DNA of 64,000 nucleotides from Methylibium sp035476815 (GCA_035476815.1 DATILD010000021.1:1-64000), one strand, 5' to 3'; counted from the first letter of the stretch, positions 1 to 8,661 are shown. The notes: generated by a model not told the origin, from the sequence alone. Made by a program: numbers and translations.

Positions 1-191
1 AGCGGGTCGAAGCCCGCGACGCTCAGCAGCGCAGCGCCGGCGTCGCGCTCGAGCACCAGGAGCTTCTCGGCGAACGCCGCCGATGCCGGCACCAGCCCGT
101 GAAGCGTCCGGACGCCCTCGGCCATCCGCCGCAGCCCGGGCTGCATGCGAAACGGCGCGGTGACGGCGGCGTCGAAGTCGAAGGCGGACAT
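1..191 (-). CDS. N-terminus of a DUF3445/heme-dependent oxidative N-demethylase-like protein (cut by window edge)
   Basis: Only the first 63 codons are present; the gene runs off the left edge. The peptide opens MSAFDFDAAVTAPFRMQPGL and continues with a conserved-looking stretch (LRRMAEGVRTLHGLVPAS, then EKLLVLERD). This resembles from memory the start of the DUF3445 family, now often called heme-dependent oxidative N-demethylase-like, which begins with F-x-F and a basic PFRMQPGLRR segment. The ATG at 191 is the first in frame. The gene lies downstream of efp on the same strand, but the efp terminator at 224-248 separates the two, so it probably has its own promoter. The family call rests on a short N-terminus and is tentative. 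Confidence 0.5.
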   Translation of the reverse strand, partial: MSAFDFDAAVTAPFRMQPGLRRMAEGVRTLHGLVPASAAFAEKLLVLERDAGAALLSVAGFDP

Positions 192-223
192 GTCGCGATG
201 GTGCCAAGAACCGGCGCGCCCAC

Positions 224-248
224 GAAAAAGGGCACCCGGGGGTGCCCT
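224..248 (-). terminator. Intrinsic terminator after efp
   Basis: Read on the minus strand, the stem GGGCACC / GGTGCCC (arms 241-247 and 230-236) with a 4-base loop is followed at once by TTTTT (225-229). It lies 23 bases beyond the efp stop codon, as expected for a Rho-independent terminator. Confidence 0.8.
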
Positions 249-270
249 CGATCGCGCCGGTCGAGCGTCG

Positions 271-825
271 TCAGACGCGCTTGCGGTACTCGTGCGTGCG
301 GGTGTCGATCTCGATCTTGTCGCCGTTCTCGACGAACAGCGGCACCGGGATCTCGAAGCCGGTGCCGACGATCTTGGCCGGCTTCATGACCTTGCCCGAG
401 GTGTCGCCCTTGACGGCCGGCTCGGTCTCGATTTCGCGCACCACCGAGGTCGGCAGTTCGACCGAGATCGCCTTGCCGTCGTAGAACACCACCTCGACCG
501 ACATCGCGTCCTGCAGGTAGTTGATCGCGTCGCCCATGTTCTCGGTCTCGACCTCGAACTGGTTGTAGTCGGCGTCCATGAAGGCGTACATCGGGTCGGC
601 GAAGTAGGAGTAGGTGCACTCCTTCTTGTCCAGCACGATCTGCTCCATCTTGTCGTCGGCCTTGAACACCACCTCGGCGCCGGCGCCGTTGAGCAGGTTC
701 TTCATCTTCATGCGCACGGTGGCGGCGCCGCGGCCGCCGCGGCTGTACTCGGTCTTGAGCACGACCATCGGGTCCTTGCCCTGCATGATCACGTTGCCGG
801 CGCGGATTTCCTGTGCGAGCTTCAT
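271..825 (-). CDS. efp: Elongation factor P
   Basis: Cytoplasmic translation factor that binds between the P and E sites of the ribosome and rescues stalling at consecutive prolines. The product is 184 aa, the normal length, with the three beta-barrel layout (KOW-like N-terminal domain about 1-65, OB domains to the end). The tip loop that enters the peptidyl transferase centre reads SRGGRG, which puts arginine at position 32 where E. coli has the modified lysine. Known families show that Arg32-type EF-P is rhamnosylated by EarP, and earP is the next gene upstream on the same strand, 65 bases away. The start at 825 has AGGA upstream. A terminator follows at 224-248. Confidence 0.97.
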   Translation of the reverse strand: MKLAQEIRAGNVIMQGKDPMVVLKTEYSRGGRGAATVRMKMKNLLNGAGAEVVFKADDKMEQIVLDKKECTYSYFADPMYAFMDADYNQFEVETENMGDAINYLQDAMSVEVVFYDGKAISVELPTSVVREIETEPAVKGDTSGKVMKPAKIVGTGFEIPVPLFVENGDKIEIDTRTHEYRKRV

Positions 826-890
826 CGGTAGGTCCTGTGGTCCAACGGGGGCGCGGCGGCCGGGGGCCGTTCTGCGCAAAGCCGAGGATT

Positions 891-2000
891 TTAGCGTTTC
901 GAGACGACGAAGCGGTAGAGCCGGCTGCCGAGGTCGCCGAGCCCGCGCTGTTCGCTCTCGAAGGCGGCCCGCCGCGCGTGCGCGTGGACCCGCCACGCGG
1001 GGGGCGCCGGGCCGGCCTCGGCGCGCGCCGGATCGAGGCCGTTCCACTGCCTGAAGCGGCCGCGCAACGCCTGCGCCAGCGCCGGGTCGGCGCCGTGCAG
1101 GTAGAGCGCCAGGAAGGCCTCGAGCTTGGCCGCATGGGCACCATCGGCCTGCGGGTACAACTGCCACACGAAGGGTTGGCCGGACCAGAGAGCGCGCACC
1201 AGCGAGTCCTCGCCGCGCACATGGTTCAGGTCGCAGGACCACAGCAGCCGGTCGAAGCCGTCCTGGCTCAGCCAGGGCAGGGCATGCGCGTGCAGGGCAC
1301 CGCGCTTGAGCACGCTGCCCGGCGGCAGCGGCGCCCCGAGGAGCGCTCCGACCTGCTCGGCCGCCGGACCGGGGGTGACGAGCAATTGCGTCGGCTGCTC
1401 CTGCCAGTGGGCCAGCCAGGCCGCCAGCGCCGGCTGGGCGTAGCAGAACAGGCTGACGCGCCGCGCCCCGGGGTGGGGTTGCACGCCGACCGAGGCCAGC
1501 CAGCTCGGCAGGTCGAAGCCGGCGCGTTCGGCGGTCAGGTCGTCCTCGTAGAGCAGGCCGCCGGTGTCGGCGCCGAAACCGGGATAGAAGAACCACTTGA
1601 CCAACCCGGCGCCCGGGCCGCGCTGCTGCGGCGAGGGCAGCAGGTGGCTGCGCGCGACGTAGGCCTCGGCGCTCAGGTACTCGAGGTTGATCCAGACCGG
1701 CGCTTGCGTCGCGGCCGCCATGCGCGCGACGAAGCCGGGCGGCGGATCGCAGCCGAAGGCCTCGACCACCACGTCGCCGGGCGCGTCGCCCGGTTGCGGT
1801 TCGCGCCAGGGCAGCACGTGCACGTGGCGGTCGCCGTCGGGCGCCATCCAGGCCAGCGCGCGGGCATCGTCGATCCACAGCCGCACGCGCTGGCCGAGCG
1901 TGGCCAGCCGCCTCGCGAGCCGCCAGCACACGCCGATGTCGCCGTGGTTGTCGATCACGCGGCAGAACAGGTCCCAGGTCAGGGCAGGGCGGGTGGCCAT
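891..2000 (-). CDS. earP: EF-P arginine rhamnosyltransferase EarP
   Basis: Transfers rhamnose from dTDP-rhamnose to Arg32 of EF-P. The N-terminus reads TWDLFCRVIDNHGDIGVCWR, the EarP signature; the two aspartates in ID-N-x-GD (Asp17 and Asp21 here) match those known to be essential in the family. A conserved RGEDS segment, with the glutamate thought to contact the nucleotide sugar, lies about two thirds along. The length of 369 aa is normal. I chose the ATG at 2000; an in-frame start ten codons upstream adds residues not expected in the family. It precedes efp on the same strand. Only 41 bases separate it from the divergent uvrC, and no clear ribosome binding site is visible. Confidence 0.95.
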   Translation of the reverse strand: MATRPALTWDLFCRVIDNHGDIGVCWRLARRLATLGQRVRLWIDDARALAWMAPDGDRHVHVLPWREPQPGDAPGDVVVEAFGCDPPPGFVARMAAATQAPVWINLEYLSAEAYVARSHLLPSPQQRGPGAGLVKWFFYPGFGADTGGLLYEDDLTAERAGFDLPSWLASVGVQPHPGARRVSLFCYAQPALAAWLAHWQEQPTQLLVTPGPAAEQVGALLGAPLPPGSVLKRGALHAHALPWLSQDGFDRLLWSCDLNHVRGEDSLVRALWSGQPFVWQLYPQADGAHAAKLEAFLALYLHGADPALAQALRGRFRQWNGLDPARAEAGPAPPAWRVHAHARRAAFESEQRGLGDLGSRLYRFVVSKR

Positions 2001-2041
2001 GCGGTCATTATCGAAGCGGTCGCGCGGCACAATCTTCGGTG

Positions 2042-3958
2042 ATGGAAGATGCCGCCCTGCCCGCCGAAGCGCCCGCCGATCCGCTGCGCGAGAAGCTGCT
2101 GGACGAGGTCGCCGGTCTGCCCGCGCTGCCGGGCGTCTACCGCTACTTCGACGCCCAGGGCGCGCTGCTCTACGTCGGCAAGGCGCGCAACCTGAAGAGG
2201 CGCGTCGCGAGCTACTTCCAGAAGAACCACGCGGGCACCCGCATCGGCCACATGATCGGCCGCATCGTGCGGATGGAGACGACGGTGGTGCGCTCCGAGG
2301 CCGAGGCGCTGCTGCTCGAGAACAACCTGATCAAGACGCAGAACCCGAAGTTCAACATCCTGTTCCGGGACGACAAGAGCTACCCCTATCTGAAGATCGC
2401 GTCGCACCAGTACCCGCGGGTCGCCTACTACCGTGGCGCGGTCGACAAGAAGCACCGCTACTTCGGCCCCTATCCGAGCGCCTGGGCGGTCAAGGAGTCG
2501 ATCCAGCTGCTGCAGAAGGTGTTCCGCCTGCGCACCTGCGAGGACACGGTGTTCAACCACCGCGCGCGGCCCTGCCTGCTGCACCAGATCAGGCGCTGCT
2601 CGGCGCCCTGCGTGAACCTGATCTCGGCCGAGGCCTATGCGCTCGACGTGGCGGACGCCGAACGCTTCCTGCTCGGCGAGCAGCAGCAGGTGATGGACGC
2701 GCTGCAGGCGCGCATGATGGCCCACGCCGAGGCGCTGGAGTACGAGCAGGCGGCCGAGATCCGCAACCAGCTCGCGGCGCTGTCGCGGGTGCTGCACCAG
2801 CAGTCGGTCGAGACCAATGCCGACGGCGCGTTCGACAAGGATGCCGACGTGCTGGCGGCGGTGGTGCAGGGCGGGCGCGCCTGTGTGAACCTCGCGATGG
2901 TGCGCGGCGGACGCCACCTCGGCGACCGGCCCTACTTCCCGGCCCATGTCGACGAGGCCGCCGTGCTCGGCGCGGCCGGCGACGAGGAGGGCACGCCGGT
3001 CGAGGTCCAGGTGCTCGAGGCCTTCATCGCCCAGCATTACCTCGACGGCGCGCCGCCGCCGCTGCTGATCACCAGTCATCCGATCGACAAGGCGCTGGTC
3101 GAGGGGCTGTCCGAGGCCAGCGGCGTGCGCGTGAGCGCCCAGCACCAGCCGCGCGACCAGCGCCGGCTGTGGCTGGAGATGGCACTGAAGAACGGCCAGC
3201 TCAAGCTCGCCCAGCTGCTGGGCGAAGAGGGTTCGCAGCAGGCGCGCACGCGGGCGCTGGTCGACGCGCTCGACCTCGCGCCGGACAACCTCGACACCTT
3301 CCGTATCGAGTGTTTCGACATCAGCCACACGGCCGGCGAGGCGACGCAGGCATCGTGCGTCGTGTTCGAACAGCACAAGATGCAGAGCGCCCAGTACCGC
3401 CGCTACAACATCGACGGCATCACGCCCGGCGACGACTACGCGGCGATGCGCCAGGTGCTGACGCGCCGCTACGCGCGGCTGGCCGAGGGGGCTGCCAAGG
3501 GCGAAGGCCGGCTGCCCGACCTGGTGCTGGTCGACGGGGGCCGCGGCCAGGTGGCGATGGCGCGCGAGGTGTTCGAGGAGCTCGGCCTCGACCTCGGTCT
3601 GATCGTCGGTGTCGAGAAGGGCGAGGGCCGCAAGGTCGGGCTGGAAGAACTGGTGTTCGCCGACGGCCGGGCCAAGATCGGCCTGGGCCGCGAGTCGGCG
3701 GCGCTGATGCTGGTGGCGCAGATCCGCGACGAGGCGCACCGCTTCGCGATCACCGGCATGCGCGCCAAGCGCGCCAGCGTGCGCACCGGCGGCAGCCGGC
3801 TCGAGGACATCGCCGGCGTCGGCCCGCGCAAGCGCGCCAAGCTGATGCAGCGCTTCGGCGGCGTGCGCGGTGTCGGCGCGGCAAGCGTCGACGACCTGGC
3901 GACCGTCGATGGCATTTCACGAGAACTGGCGGAGGAGATCTACCGTGCCTTGCATTAG
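2042..3958 (+). CDS. uvrC: Excinuclease ABC subunit C
   Basis: Makes both incisions in nucleotide excision repair, with UvrA and UvrB. Domains in order: GIY-YIG nuclease (GVY at 31-33, YVG at 44-46), a four-cysteine cluster with spacing C-x11-C-x7-C-x3-C matching the known 4Fe-4S site of UvrC, a UVR motif (EYEQAAEIRNQL), the RNase H-like second nuclease domain (FRIECFDISHTAG, LVLVDGGRGQ), and C-terminal helix-hairpin-helix repeats (IAGVGPRKRAKLMQRFGG). The length of 638 aa is typical. A GTG three bases upstream of the ATG could also start. No Shine-Dalgarno is visible, and CACAAT at 2029-2034 is placed as a -10 box for an almost leaderless transcript. Confidence 0.97.
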   Translation: MEDAALPAEAPADPLREKLLDEVAGLPALPGVYRYFDAQGALLYVGKARNLKRRVASYFQKNHAGTRIGHMIGRIVRMETTVVRSEAEALLLENNLIKTQNPKFNILFRDDKSYPYLKIASHQYPRVAYYRGAVDKKHRYFGPYPSAWAVKESIQLLQKVFRLRTCEDTVFNHRARPCLLHQIRRCSAPCVNLISAEAYALDVADAERFLLGEQQQVMDALQARMMAHAEALEYEQAAEIRNQLAALSRVLHQQSVETNADGAFDKDADVLAAVVQGGRACVNLAMVRGGRHLGDRPYFPAHVDEAAVLGAAGDEEGTPVEVQVLEAFIAQHYLDGAPPPLLITSHPIDKALVEGLSEASGVRVSAQHQPRDQRRLWLEMALKNGQLKLAQLLGEEGSQQARTRALVDALDLAPDNLDTFRIECFDISHTAGEATQASCVVFEQHKMQSAQYRRYNIDGITPGDDYAAMRQVLTRRYARLAEGAAKGEGRLPDLVLVDGGRGQVAMAREVFEELGLDLGLIVGVEKGEGRKVGLEELVFADGRAKIGLGRESAALMLVAQIRDEAHRFAITGMRAKRASVRTGGSRLEDIAGVGPRKRAKLMQRFGGVRGVGAASVDDLATVDGISRELAEEIYRALH

Positions 3959-4400
3959 AGCGGCCGCCCCGGCCTTGCTCGTCGTCCTGCTGCTGGCCGC
4001 CTGCCAGCAGACCCCGCCGCAGCCGGCGCCCGCGCGGCCAGCGGGTCCGGCGCCCGCCCTGCCGGCTGCCGAGCGGCACCGGTCGATGGACGAGCTGCGC
4101 GTGCACGCGGCGCGCCGCATCGTCGCCGCCAACCCCTCGCTGACCTACCTGGGCACGCCGCAGAACGTGCTGCTGGCGATCCCGGTGCTCGAGATCGAGC
4201 TCAACGCCGACGGCAGCGTGCGCCGCATCGAGGTGCTGCGCTACCCCGGCCAGGCGCGCGACACGACCCAGCTCGCGATCGACGCGGTCAAGCGCGCGGC
4301 CCCCTTCGGCGACGTGTCGCGCCTGCCCCGGCCCTGGAAGTTCACCGAGACCTTCCTGTTCAACGACGACCGCCGCTTCAAGCCGCGCACGCTGAACTGA
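3945..4400 (+). CDS. Lipoprotein with TonB C-terminal-like fold
   Basis: Starts with GTG inside the last codons of uvrC (14-base overlap), preceded by GGAGG at 3931-3935. The protein is 151 aa with a lipoprotein signal: a hydrophobic stretch LLVVLLLAAC gives the lipobox LAAC and a lipidated Cys20. A proline/alanine-rich linker follows, then about 95 residues (VRRIEVLRYPGQARDTTQLA onward) resembling the C-terminal domain of TonB-family proteins (residue, x-Asp-G-x-V-x-x-I-x-V). It has no transmembrane anchor like true TonB. The uvrC-lipoprotein-pgsA order is common in related betaproteobacteria. The exact function is unknown. Confidence 0.8.
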   Translation: MPCIRAAAPALLVVLLLAACQQTPPQPAPARPAGPAPALPAAERHRSMDELRVHAARRIVAANPSLTYLGTPQNVLLAIPVLEIELNADGSVRRIEVLRYPGQARDTTQLAIDAVKRAAPFGDVSRLPRPWKFTETFLFNDDRRFKPRTLN

Positions 4401-4432
4401 GGGCGGCGCGCCTTCTTCGGCACAATGGGCCG

Positions 4433-4999
4433 ATGTTCTTCACCGTCCCGACCCTGCTGACCTGGGCGCGCATCGTCGCGATCCCGCTGATCGTCGGCGT
4501 GTTCTACCTCGACCTGGCCGCGCCGCTGCAGAACCTGATCGCGACGGTGCTGTTCGTCGTGGTCGCGCTGACCGACTGGGCCGACGGCTACCTGGCGCGC
4601 CGCCTGAACCAGACCTCGTCCTTCGGCGCCTTCCTCGACCCGGTGGCCGACAAGTTCCTGGTCTGCGCGGCGCTGCTGGTGCTGGTGCACCTGAACCGGC
4701 TGCACGCGCTGCTGGCGCTGGTCATCATCGGCCGCGAGATCGCGATCTCGGCACTGCGCGAGTGGATGGCGCAGATCGGCGCCTCGCGCAGCGTCGCGGT
4801 GCACATGGTCGGCAAGCTCAAGACCACGGTGCAGATGGTCGCGATCCCCTTCCTGCTCTACGACGGCCGGCTGTTCGGCCTGATCGACACCCATGCCTGG
4901 GGCACCGTGCTGATCATCGCCGCCGCGGCGTTGACCATCTGGTCGATGGTGTACTACCTGCAGAAGGCGCTGCCCGAGATCCGGGCCAAGGCGCGCTGA
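4433..4999 (+). CDS. pgsA: CDP-diacylglycerol-glycerol-3-phosphate 3-phosphatidyltransferase
   Basis: Inner-membrane enzyme that makes phosphatidylglycerol-phosphate, the committed step to phosphatidylglycerol and cardiolipin. The CDP-alcohol phosphotransferase signature D-x2-DG-x2-AR-x8-G-x3-D-x3-D is complete: Asp48, Asp51, Gly52, Asp69 and Asp73 in DWADGYLARR ... FLDPVADK. About six hydrophobic segments are visible and the length of 188 aa is normal. CACAAT at 4421-4426 sits where a -10 box would start transcription at or beside the ATG, so the message may be leaderless. The stop overlaps the start of the next gene by one base. Confidence 0.96.
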   Translation: MFFTVPTLLTWARIVAIPLIVGVFYLDLAAPLQNLIATVLFVVVALTDWADGYLARRLNQTSSFGAFLDPVADKFLVCAALLVLVHLNRLHALLALVIIGREIAISALREWMAQIGASRSVAVHMVGKLKTTVQMVAIPFLLYDGRLFGLIDTHAWGTVLIIAAAALTIWSMVYYLQKALPEIRAKAR

Positions 5000-5904
5000 T
5001 GGCGTCGGCGCCCGAGCGCGCGGCGCTGCTGCGCGCGATGCCGCTGGTGTTCGTGCTGATCTGGAGCACCGGCTTCATCGTCGCGCGCTACGGCATGCCG
5101 CACGCGCCGCCGATGAAGTTCCTGGCGCTGCGCTACACGCTGTCGCTGGCCTGCTTCGGGCTGTGGGTTCTGCTCGCGCAGGCCGCCTGGCCGCGCGGCG
5201 GCGCGCAGTGGCGGCATCTCGCGGTCATTGGCGTGCTGATGCATGGCGGCTACCTCGGCGGCGTCTGGGCGGCGGTGAAGGCGGGGCTGGGGGCCGGCGC
5301 GGTGTCGCTGATCGTCGGGCTGCAGCCGGTGCTCACCGCCCTGTGGGTCAGCGCCGCGGGCGATGCCTCCGAGCGCGTGTCGGCGCGGCAGTGGGCCGGG
5401 CTGGCGCTCGGCTTCGGCGGGCTGGTGCTGGTCGTCGGCCCCAAGCTCGGCCGCGGCGAACTGGGTCCGTGGGCCCTCGTGCTCGCGGTCGGCGCGCTGC
5501 TCGGCATCACCGCCGGCACGCTGTACCAGAAGCGCCACCTCGAACCCTGCGACGTGCGCACCGCCAGTTGCGTGCAGCTGCTCGCCGCGCTGGCCGTCAC
5601 CGCGCCGCTGGCGCTGCTCGAGACCGAGGCGATGGACTGGCAGCCGGCGCTGGTCGGCGCGCTGGCCTGGTCGGTGCTCGGTCTGACGCTCGGCGGTGCC
5701 TCGCTGCTCTACCTGCTGATCCAGCGCGGCGCCGCGACCTCGGTGACCACCTTGCTCTACCTCGTGCCACCGTGCACCGCAACGATGGCCTGGCTGCTGT
5801 TCGACGAGCCGCTGACACCGGCGGTGCTGCTCGGCTTCGCGGTCACGGCCGCCGGCGTCGCGCTGGTGGTGCGCGGCGCGACGCCACCGCCGGCCAGCTC
5901 ATGA
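4999..5904 (+). CDS. EamA/DMT-family transporter
   Basis: A 301-aa membrane protein with ten predicted transmembrane segments arranged as two EamA repeats, typical of the drug/metabolite transporter superfamily. The first repeat starts MPLVFVLIWSTGFIVARYGM; the second ends in the helices around TTLLYLVPPCTATMAWLLF. The substrate cannot be read from the sequence; members export amino acids, sugars or metabolites. The ATG shares one base with the pgsA stop (TGATG), so the two are probably co-translated. Confidence 0.88.
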   Translation: MASAPERAALLRAMPLVFVLIWSTGFIVARYGMPHAPPMKFLALRYTLSLACFGLWVLLAQAAWPRGGAQWRHLAVIGVLMHGGYLGGVWAAVKAGLGAGAVSLIVGLQPVLTALWVSAAGDASERVSARQWAGLALGFGGLVLVVGPKLGRGELGPWALVLAVGALLGITAGTLYQKRHLEPCDVRTASCVQLLAALAVTAPLALLETEAMDWQPALVGALAWSVLGLTLGGASLLYLLIQRGAATSVTTLLYLVPPCTATMAWLLFDEPLTPAVLLGFAVTAAGVALVVRGATPPPASS

Positions 5905-6004
5905 GGCCGCGCGCCGCCCGTGTGCGACTTGTCAACTTCGTCGGCGCTGTCGTGAACCAGGGCCTCCCGCGCGCGGCACCGGCGCATAGAATCCGCGCTC
6001 GCGC

Positions 6005-6033
6005 TTGACACCTCGCGGCCCCGCCGCTGTAAT
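6005..6033 (+). promoter_or_regulatory. Sigma-70 type promoter for hupB
   Basis: TTGACA (6005-6010), a 17-base spacer, then TGTAAT (6028-6033). This is a near-consensus promoter, fitting an abundant nucleoid protein; transcription would start near 6040, leaving a leader of about 90 bases before the hupB start. The rest of 5905-6004 shows nothing recognisable. Confidence 0.8.
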
Positions 6034-6128
6034 GAATCAGCACCCGTTGCGGCCAGCGCAGCGCGTCCCACCGGGCTTCTGCCCGCACCATCCAAACAGC
6101 CAGAGACACCTTGCAGAGGGGTACTTTT

Positions 6129-6401
6129 GTGAACAAGACCGAACTGATCGAACACATCGCCAAGCAGGCCGACATCTCGAAGGCGGCCGCGTCGCGCGCA
6201 CTCGAAGCCGTGATCGGCGGCGTGCGCACCACCTTGAAGAAGGGCGGCAGCGTGTCGATCGTCGGCTTCGGTACCTTCGCCGTGACCAAGCGTGCCGGCC
6301 GCACCGGCCGCAACCCGCGCACCGGCGAGTCGATCAAGATCAAGTCGGCCAAGGTGCCGAAGTTCCGTCCGGGCAAGGCACTGAAGGACGCGCTCAACTG
6401 A
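6129..6401 (+). CDS. hupB: DNA-binding protein HU (beta-type)
   Basis: Small histone-like protein that bends DNA and compacts the nucleoid. The product is 90 aa, the family length, starting VNKTELIEHIAKQADISKAA and containing the HU signature (GFGTFAVTKRAGRTGRNPRT) with the DNA-inserting proline in RNPRTG. GTG at 6129 is preferred over the in-frame TTG at 6111 because it matches the family length and is preceded by GAGGGG at 6116-6121. tRNA-Val follows 15 bases downstream and may share the transcript. Confidence 0.96.
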   Translation: MNKTELIEHIAKQADISKAAASRALEAVIGGVRTTLKKGGSVSIVGFGTFAVTKRAGRTGRNPRTGESIKIKSAKVPKFRPGKALKDALN

Positions 6402-6416
6402 AGCGCGCGGCCCCGC

Positions 6417-6492
6417 GGGTGCTTAGCTCAGTCGGTAGAGCGGCGCCCTTACAAGGCGTAGGTCGGGGGTTCGAACCCCTCAGCACCCACCA
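6417..6492 (+). tRNA. tRNA-Val (anticodon UAC)
   Basis: Acceptor arms GGGTGCT (6417-6423) and AGCACCC (6482-6488), discriminator A and encoded CCA (6490-6492). The D arm holds GCTC-AGTCGGTAGA-GC, the anticodon stem-loop reads GCGCC-CTTACAA-GGCGT with TAC, and the T arm GGGGG-TTCGAAC-CCCTC is canonical. Confidence 0.97.
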
Positions 6493-6571
6493 CCCGCACA
6501 CGGCCGGGCTGCTCCCCTAGAATTCCGGCGGTGTCCGGTGCGCGTCCCGCGCGCCGGCATCCGGCCCCAGT

Positions 6572-6597
6572 CAAAGGCGAACCCCGGTTCGCCTTTG
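6572..6597 (+). terminator. Candidate terminator after hupB/tRNA-Val
   Basis: Inverted repeat CAAAGGCGAA / TTCGCCTTTG (6572-6581 and 6588-6597) with a 6-base loop. Only TTTG, not a long T run, follows, so termination strength is uncertain. It sits between tRNA-Val and ppiD. TAGAAT at 6518-6523 may be a weak -10 box for the region beyond. Confidence 0.55.
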
Positions 6598-6634
6598 TCG
6601 CATCCGGGGTCCTTCCCAGCTTCCGAGGTTCACG

Positions 6635-8545
6635 ATGTTCGAGTTCGTCCGCAAGCACACCCGGATCATGCAGTTCGTGCTGCTGCTGCTGATCTTCCCC
6701 GCGTTCGTGTTCTTCGGCATCGAGGGTTACAGCGGCTTCAACGCCAGCAGCGCCAGCGTGGCCAAGGTCGCCGGTCGCTCGATCACCCAGGCCGAGTGGG
6801 ATGCCGCCCACCGCAACTTCGCCGAGCGCCTGCGCGCGCAGCAGCCGACGATCGATGCCGCGCTGCTCGACGGCCCCGAGATGAAGAAGCAGTCGCTCGA
6901 GGCGCTGGTGCGCGAGCGCGTGCTGCTGACCGCCGCCGACCAGCTGCGCCTGGGCGCGACCGACGCGCGCCTGCAGCGCCTGTTCGCGACCGATCCGCAG
7001 TTCGCCTTCCTGCGGACACCGGAAGGGGCGCTGAACAAGGAGATCCTGATCGCGCGCGGCCTGAGCCCGCAGCAGTTCGAGCTGCAGCTGCGCCAGGACG
7101 TGGCCATGCGTCAGGTGCTGGGCGGTGTCAGCGGCAGTGCGATCGGCGCGGCCAAGCCGGCCGGGTTGGCGCTCGATGCGCTGTTCCAGCAGCGCGAGGT
7201 GCGCGTGGCGCGCTTCGAGACCAAGAACTATGTCGACAAGGTCAAGCCCACCGACGCCGAGGTCGAGGCCTACTACAAGGACCCGACGTCGGGCAGCGCC
7301 TTCGAGCTGCCCGAGCGTGTCGCGATCGAGTACGTGGTGCTCGACATCGAGGCGCTGAAGGCCGGCGTCGCCGCCAGCGAGGCCGAGCTGCGTCAGTTCT
7401 ACGAGCAGAACGCGTCGCGCTTCGGTACCGCCGAGGAGCGCCGCGCCAGCCATATCCTGGTCAAGGCCGAACAGGGCGCCAGTGCCGCCGACCGCGCCAA
7501 GGCCCGCGCCAAGGCCGAGGGTCTCCTCGCGAAGGTGAAGAAGGACCCGTCACGCTTCGCCGAGCTGGCCAAGGCCAACTCCGACGACCCGGGTTCGGCC
7601 GCCAAGGGCGGCGACCTCGACTTCTTCGGCCGCGGCGCGATGGTCAAGCCCTTCGAGGACGCCGCCTTCGCGCTGAAGCAGGGCGAGATCAGCGGCCTGG
7701 TCGAGTCCGACTTCGGCTACCACGTCATCCAGCTCACCGGCATGCGCGGCGGCGAGCGCAAGACCTTCGAGGCGGCGCGCGGCGAGATCGAGGCGGAGGT
7801 CAAGCAGCAGCTCGCGCAGCGCAAGTTCGCCGAGGCGGCCGACAGCTTCACCAACACCGTCTACGAACAAGCGGACAGCCTCAAGCCGGTGGCCGACAAG
7901 CTGCAGCTGACGGTCAAGACGGCCAAGGCCATCACCCGCACGGCCGAACCGGGCGCGCAGGGGCCGCTGGCCAGCGCCAAGTTCCTGGCCGCGCTGTTCT
8001 CCGACGAGGTGCTGCGCAACAAGCGCAACACCGAGGCGATCGAGGTCGGCGCGAACCAGCTCGCCGCCGCGCGCGTCACCGAGCATGCGCCGGCGCGCAA
8101 GCTGCCGCTCGAGGAGGTCAAGGAGGCTGTGCGCCTGCGCGTCGTCGCGGCCCAGGCCGCCGCGCTGGCGCGCAAGGAGGGCCAGGCCAAGCTGGCCGAG
8201 TGGCGCGGCGGTGCCCCGGCGGAGGCGCTGGAGCCGCCGATCACCGTCTCGCGCGGCGCGACGCAGACCTACCCGGCCGAGCTGATCGACGCCGTGATGA
8301 AGGCGCCGCCGTCACCGCTGCCGTCCTGGACCGGCGTGGAGTTCGGCGAGCAGGGCTTCGCGGTCGTGCGCGTGGACAAGCTGCTGCCGCGCGATCCGGC
8401 CACCGGCGATGCGAAGCAGCTGCAAGGCCAGTACGGCCAGGCCTGGGGCGAAGCCGAGGCCGATGCCTACTACCAGGCGCTGCGTGCCCGCTACAAGGTG
8501 CAGGTCACCGGCGTCGCGAAGCCGGTGGACGCCGCGACGCGCTGA
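6635..8545 (+). CDS. ppiD: Peptidylprolyl isomerase PpiD (periplasmic folding factor)
   Basis: Inner-membrane-anchored periplasmic chaperone at the SecYEG exit that helps outer-membrane proteins fold. The 636-aa protein has a short cytoplasmic N-terminus and one membrane helix (about 12-31, IMQFVLLLLIFPAFVFFGIE), a SurA/PpiD-type chaperone region (about 40-220), one parvulin domain beginning ERRASHILVKAEQ (about 268-370, with the GGDLDFFGRGAMV and FGYHVIQLT signatures), and a helical C-terminal part. The length and order match PpiD. The PpiD parvulin domain is often inactive in the family; activity here cannot be judged. Confidence 0.94.
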   Translation: MFEFVRKHTRIMQFVLLLLIFPAFVFFGIEGYSGFNASSASVAKVAGRSITQAEWDAAHRNFAERLRAQQPTIDAALLDGPEMKKQSLEALVRERVLLTAADQLRLGATDARLQRLFATDPQFAFLRTPEGALNKEILIARGLSPQQFELQLRQDVAMRQVLGGVSGSAIGAAKPAGLALDALFQQREVRVARFETKNYVDKVKPTDAEVEAYYKDPTSGSAFELPERVAIEYVVLDIEALKAGVAASEAELRQFYEQNASRFGTAEERRASHILVKAEQGASAADRAKARAKAEGLLAKVKKDPSRFAELAKANSDDPGSAAKGGDLDFFGRGAMVKPFEDAAFALKQGEISGLVESDFGYHVIQLTGMRGGERKTFEAARGEIEAEVKQQLAQRKFAEAADSFTNTVYEQADSLKPVADKLQLTVKTAKAITRTAEPGAQGPLASAKFLAALFSDEVLRNKRNTEAIEVGANQLAAARVTEHAPARKLPLEEVKEAVRLRVVAAQAAALARKEGQAKLAEWRGGAPAEALEPPITVSRGATQTYPAELIDAVMKAPPSPLPSWTGVEFGEQGFAVVRVDKLLPRDPATGDAKQLQGQYGQAWGEAEADAYYQALRARYKVQVTGVAKPVDAATR

Positions 8546-8573
8546 AGCTCGCGGCTATAATTTGCGGCTCGGC

Positions 8574-8650
8574 GGTGGCTGTAGCTCAGTTGGTAGAGTC
8601 CCAGATTGTGATTCTGGTCGTCGTGGGTTCGAGTCCCATCAGCCACCCCA
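8574..8650 (+). tRNA. tRNA-His (anticodon GUG)
   Basis: Acceptor GTGGCTG (8575-8581) pairs with CAGCCAC (8640-8646); an extra G at 8574 faces discriminator C at 8647, the hallmark G(-1):C73 pair of tRNA-His. The anticodon loop is ATTGTGA with GTG, the T arm is canonical, and CCA is encoded (8648-8650). TATAAT at 8556-8561 is a perfect -10 box 13 bases upstream. Confidence 0.97.
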
Positions 8651-8661
8651 ACTAATTCACG

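Noticed and set aside
2039..2041. GTG as the uvrC start
   Set aside because: The adjacent ATG at 2042 is preferred; the difference is one residue.
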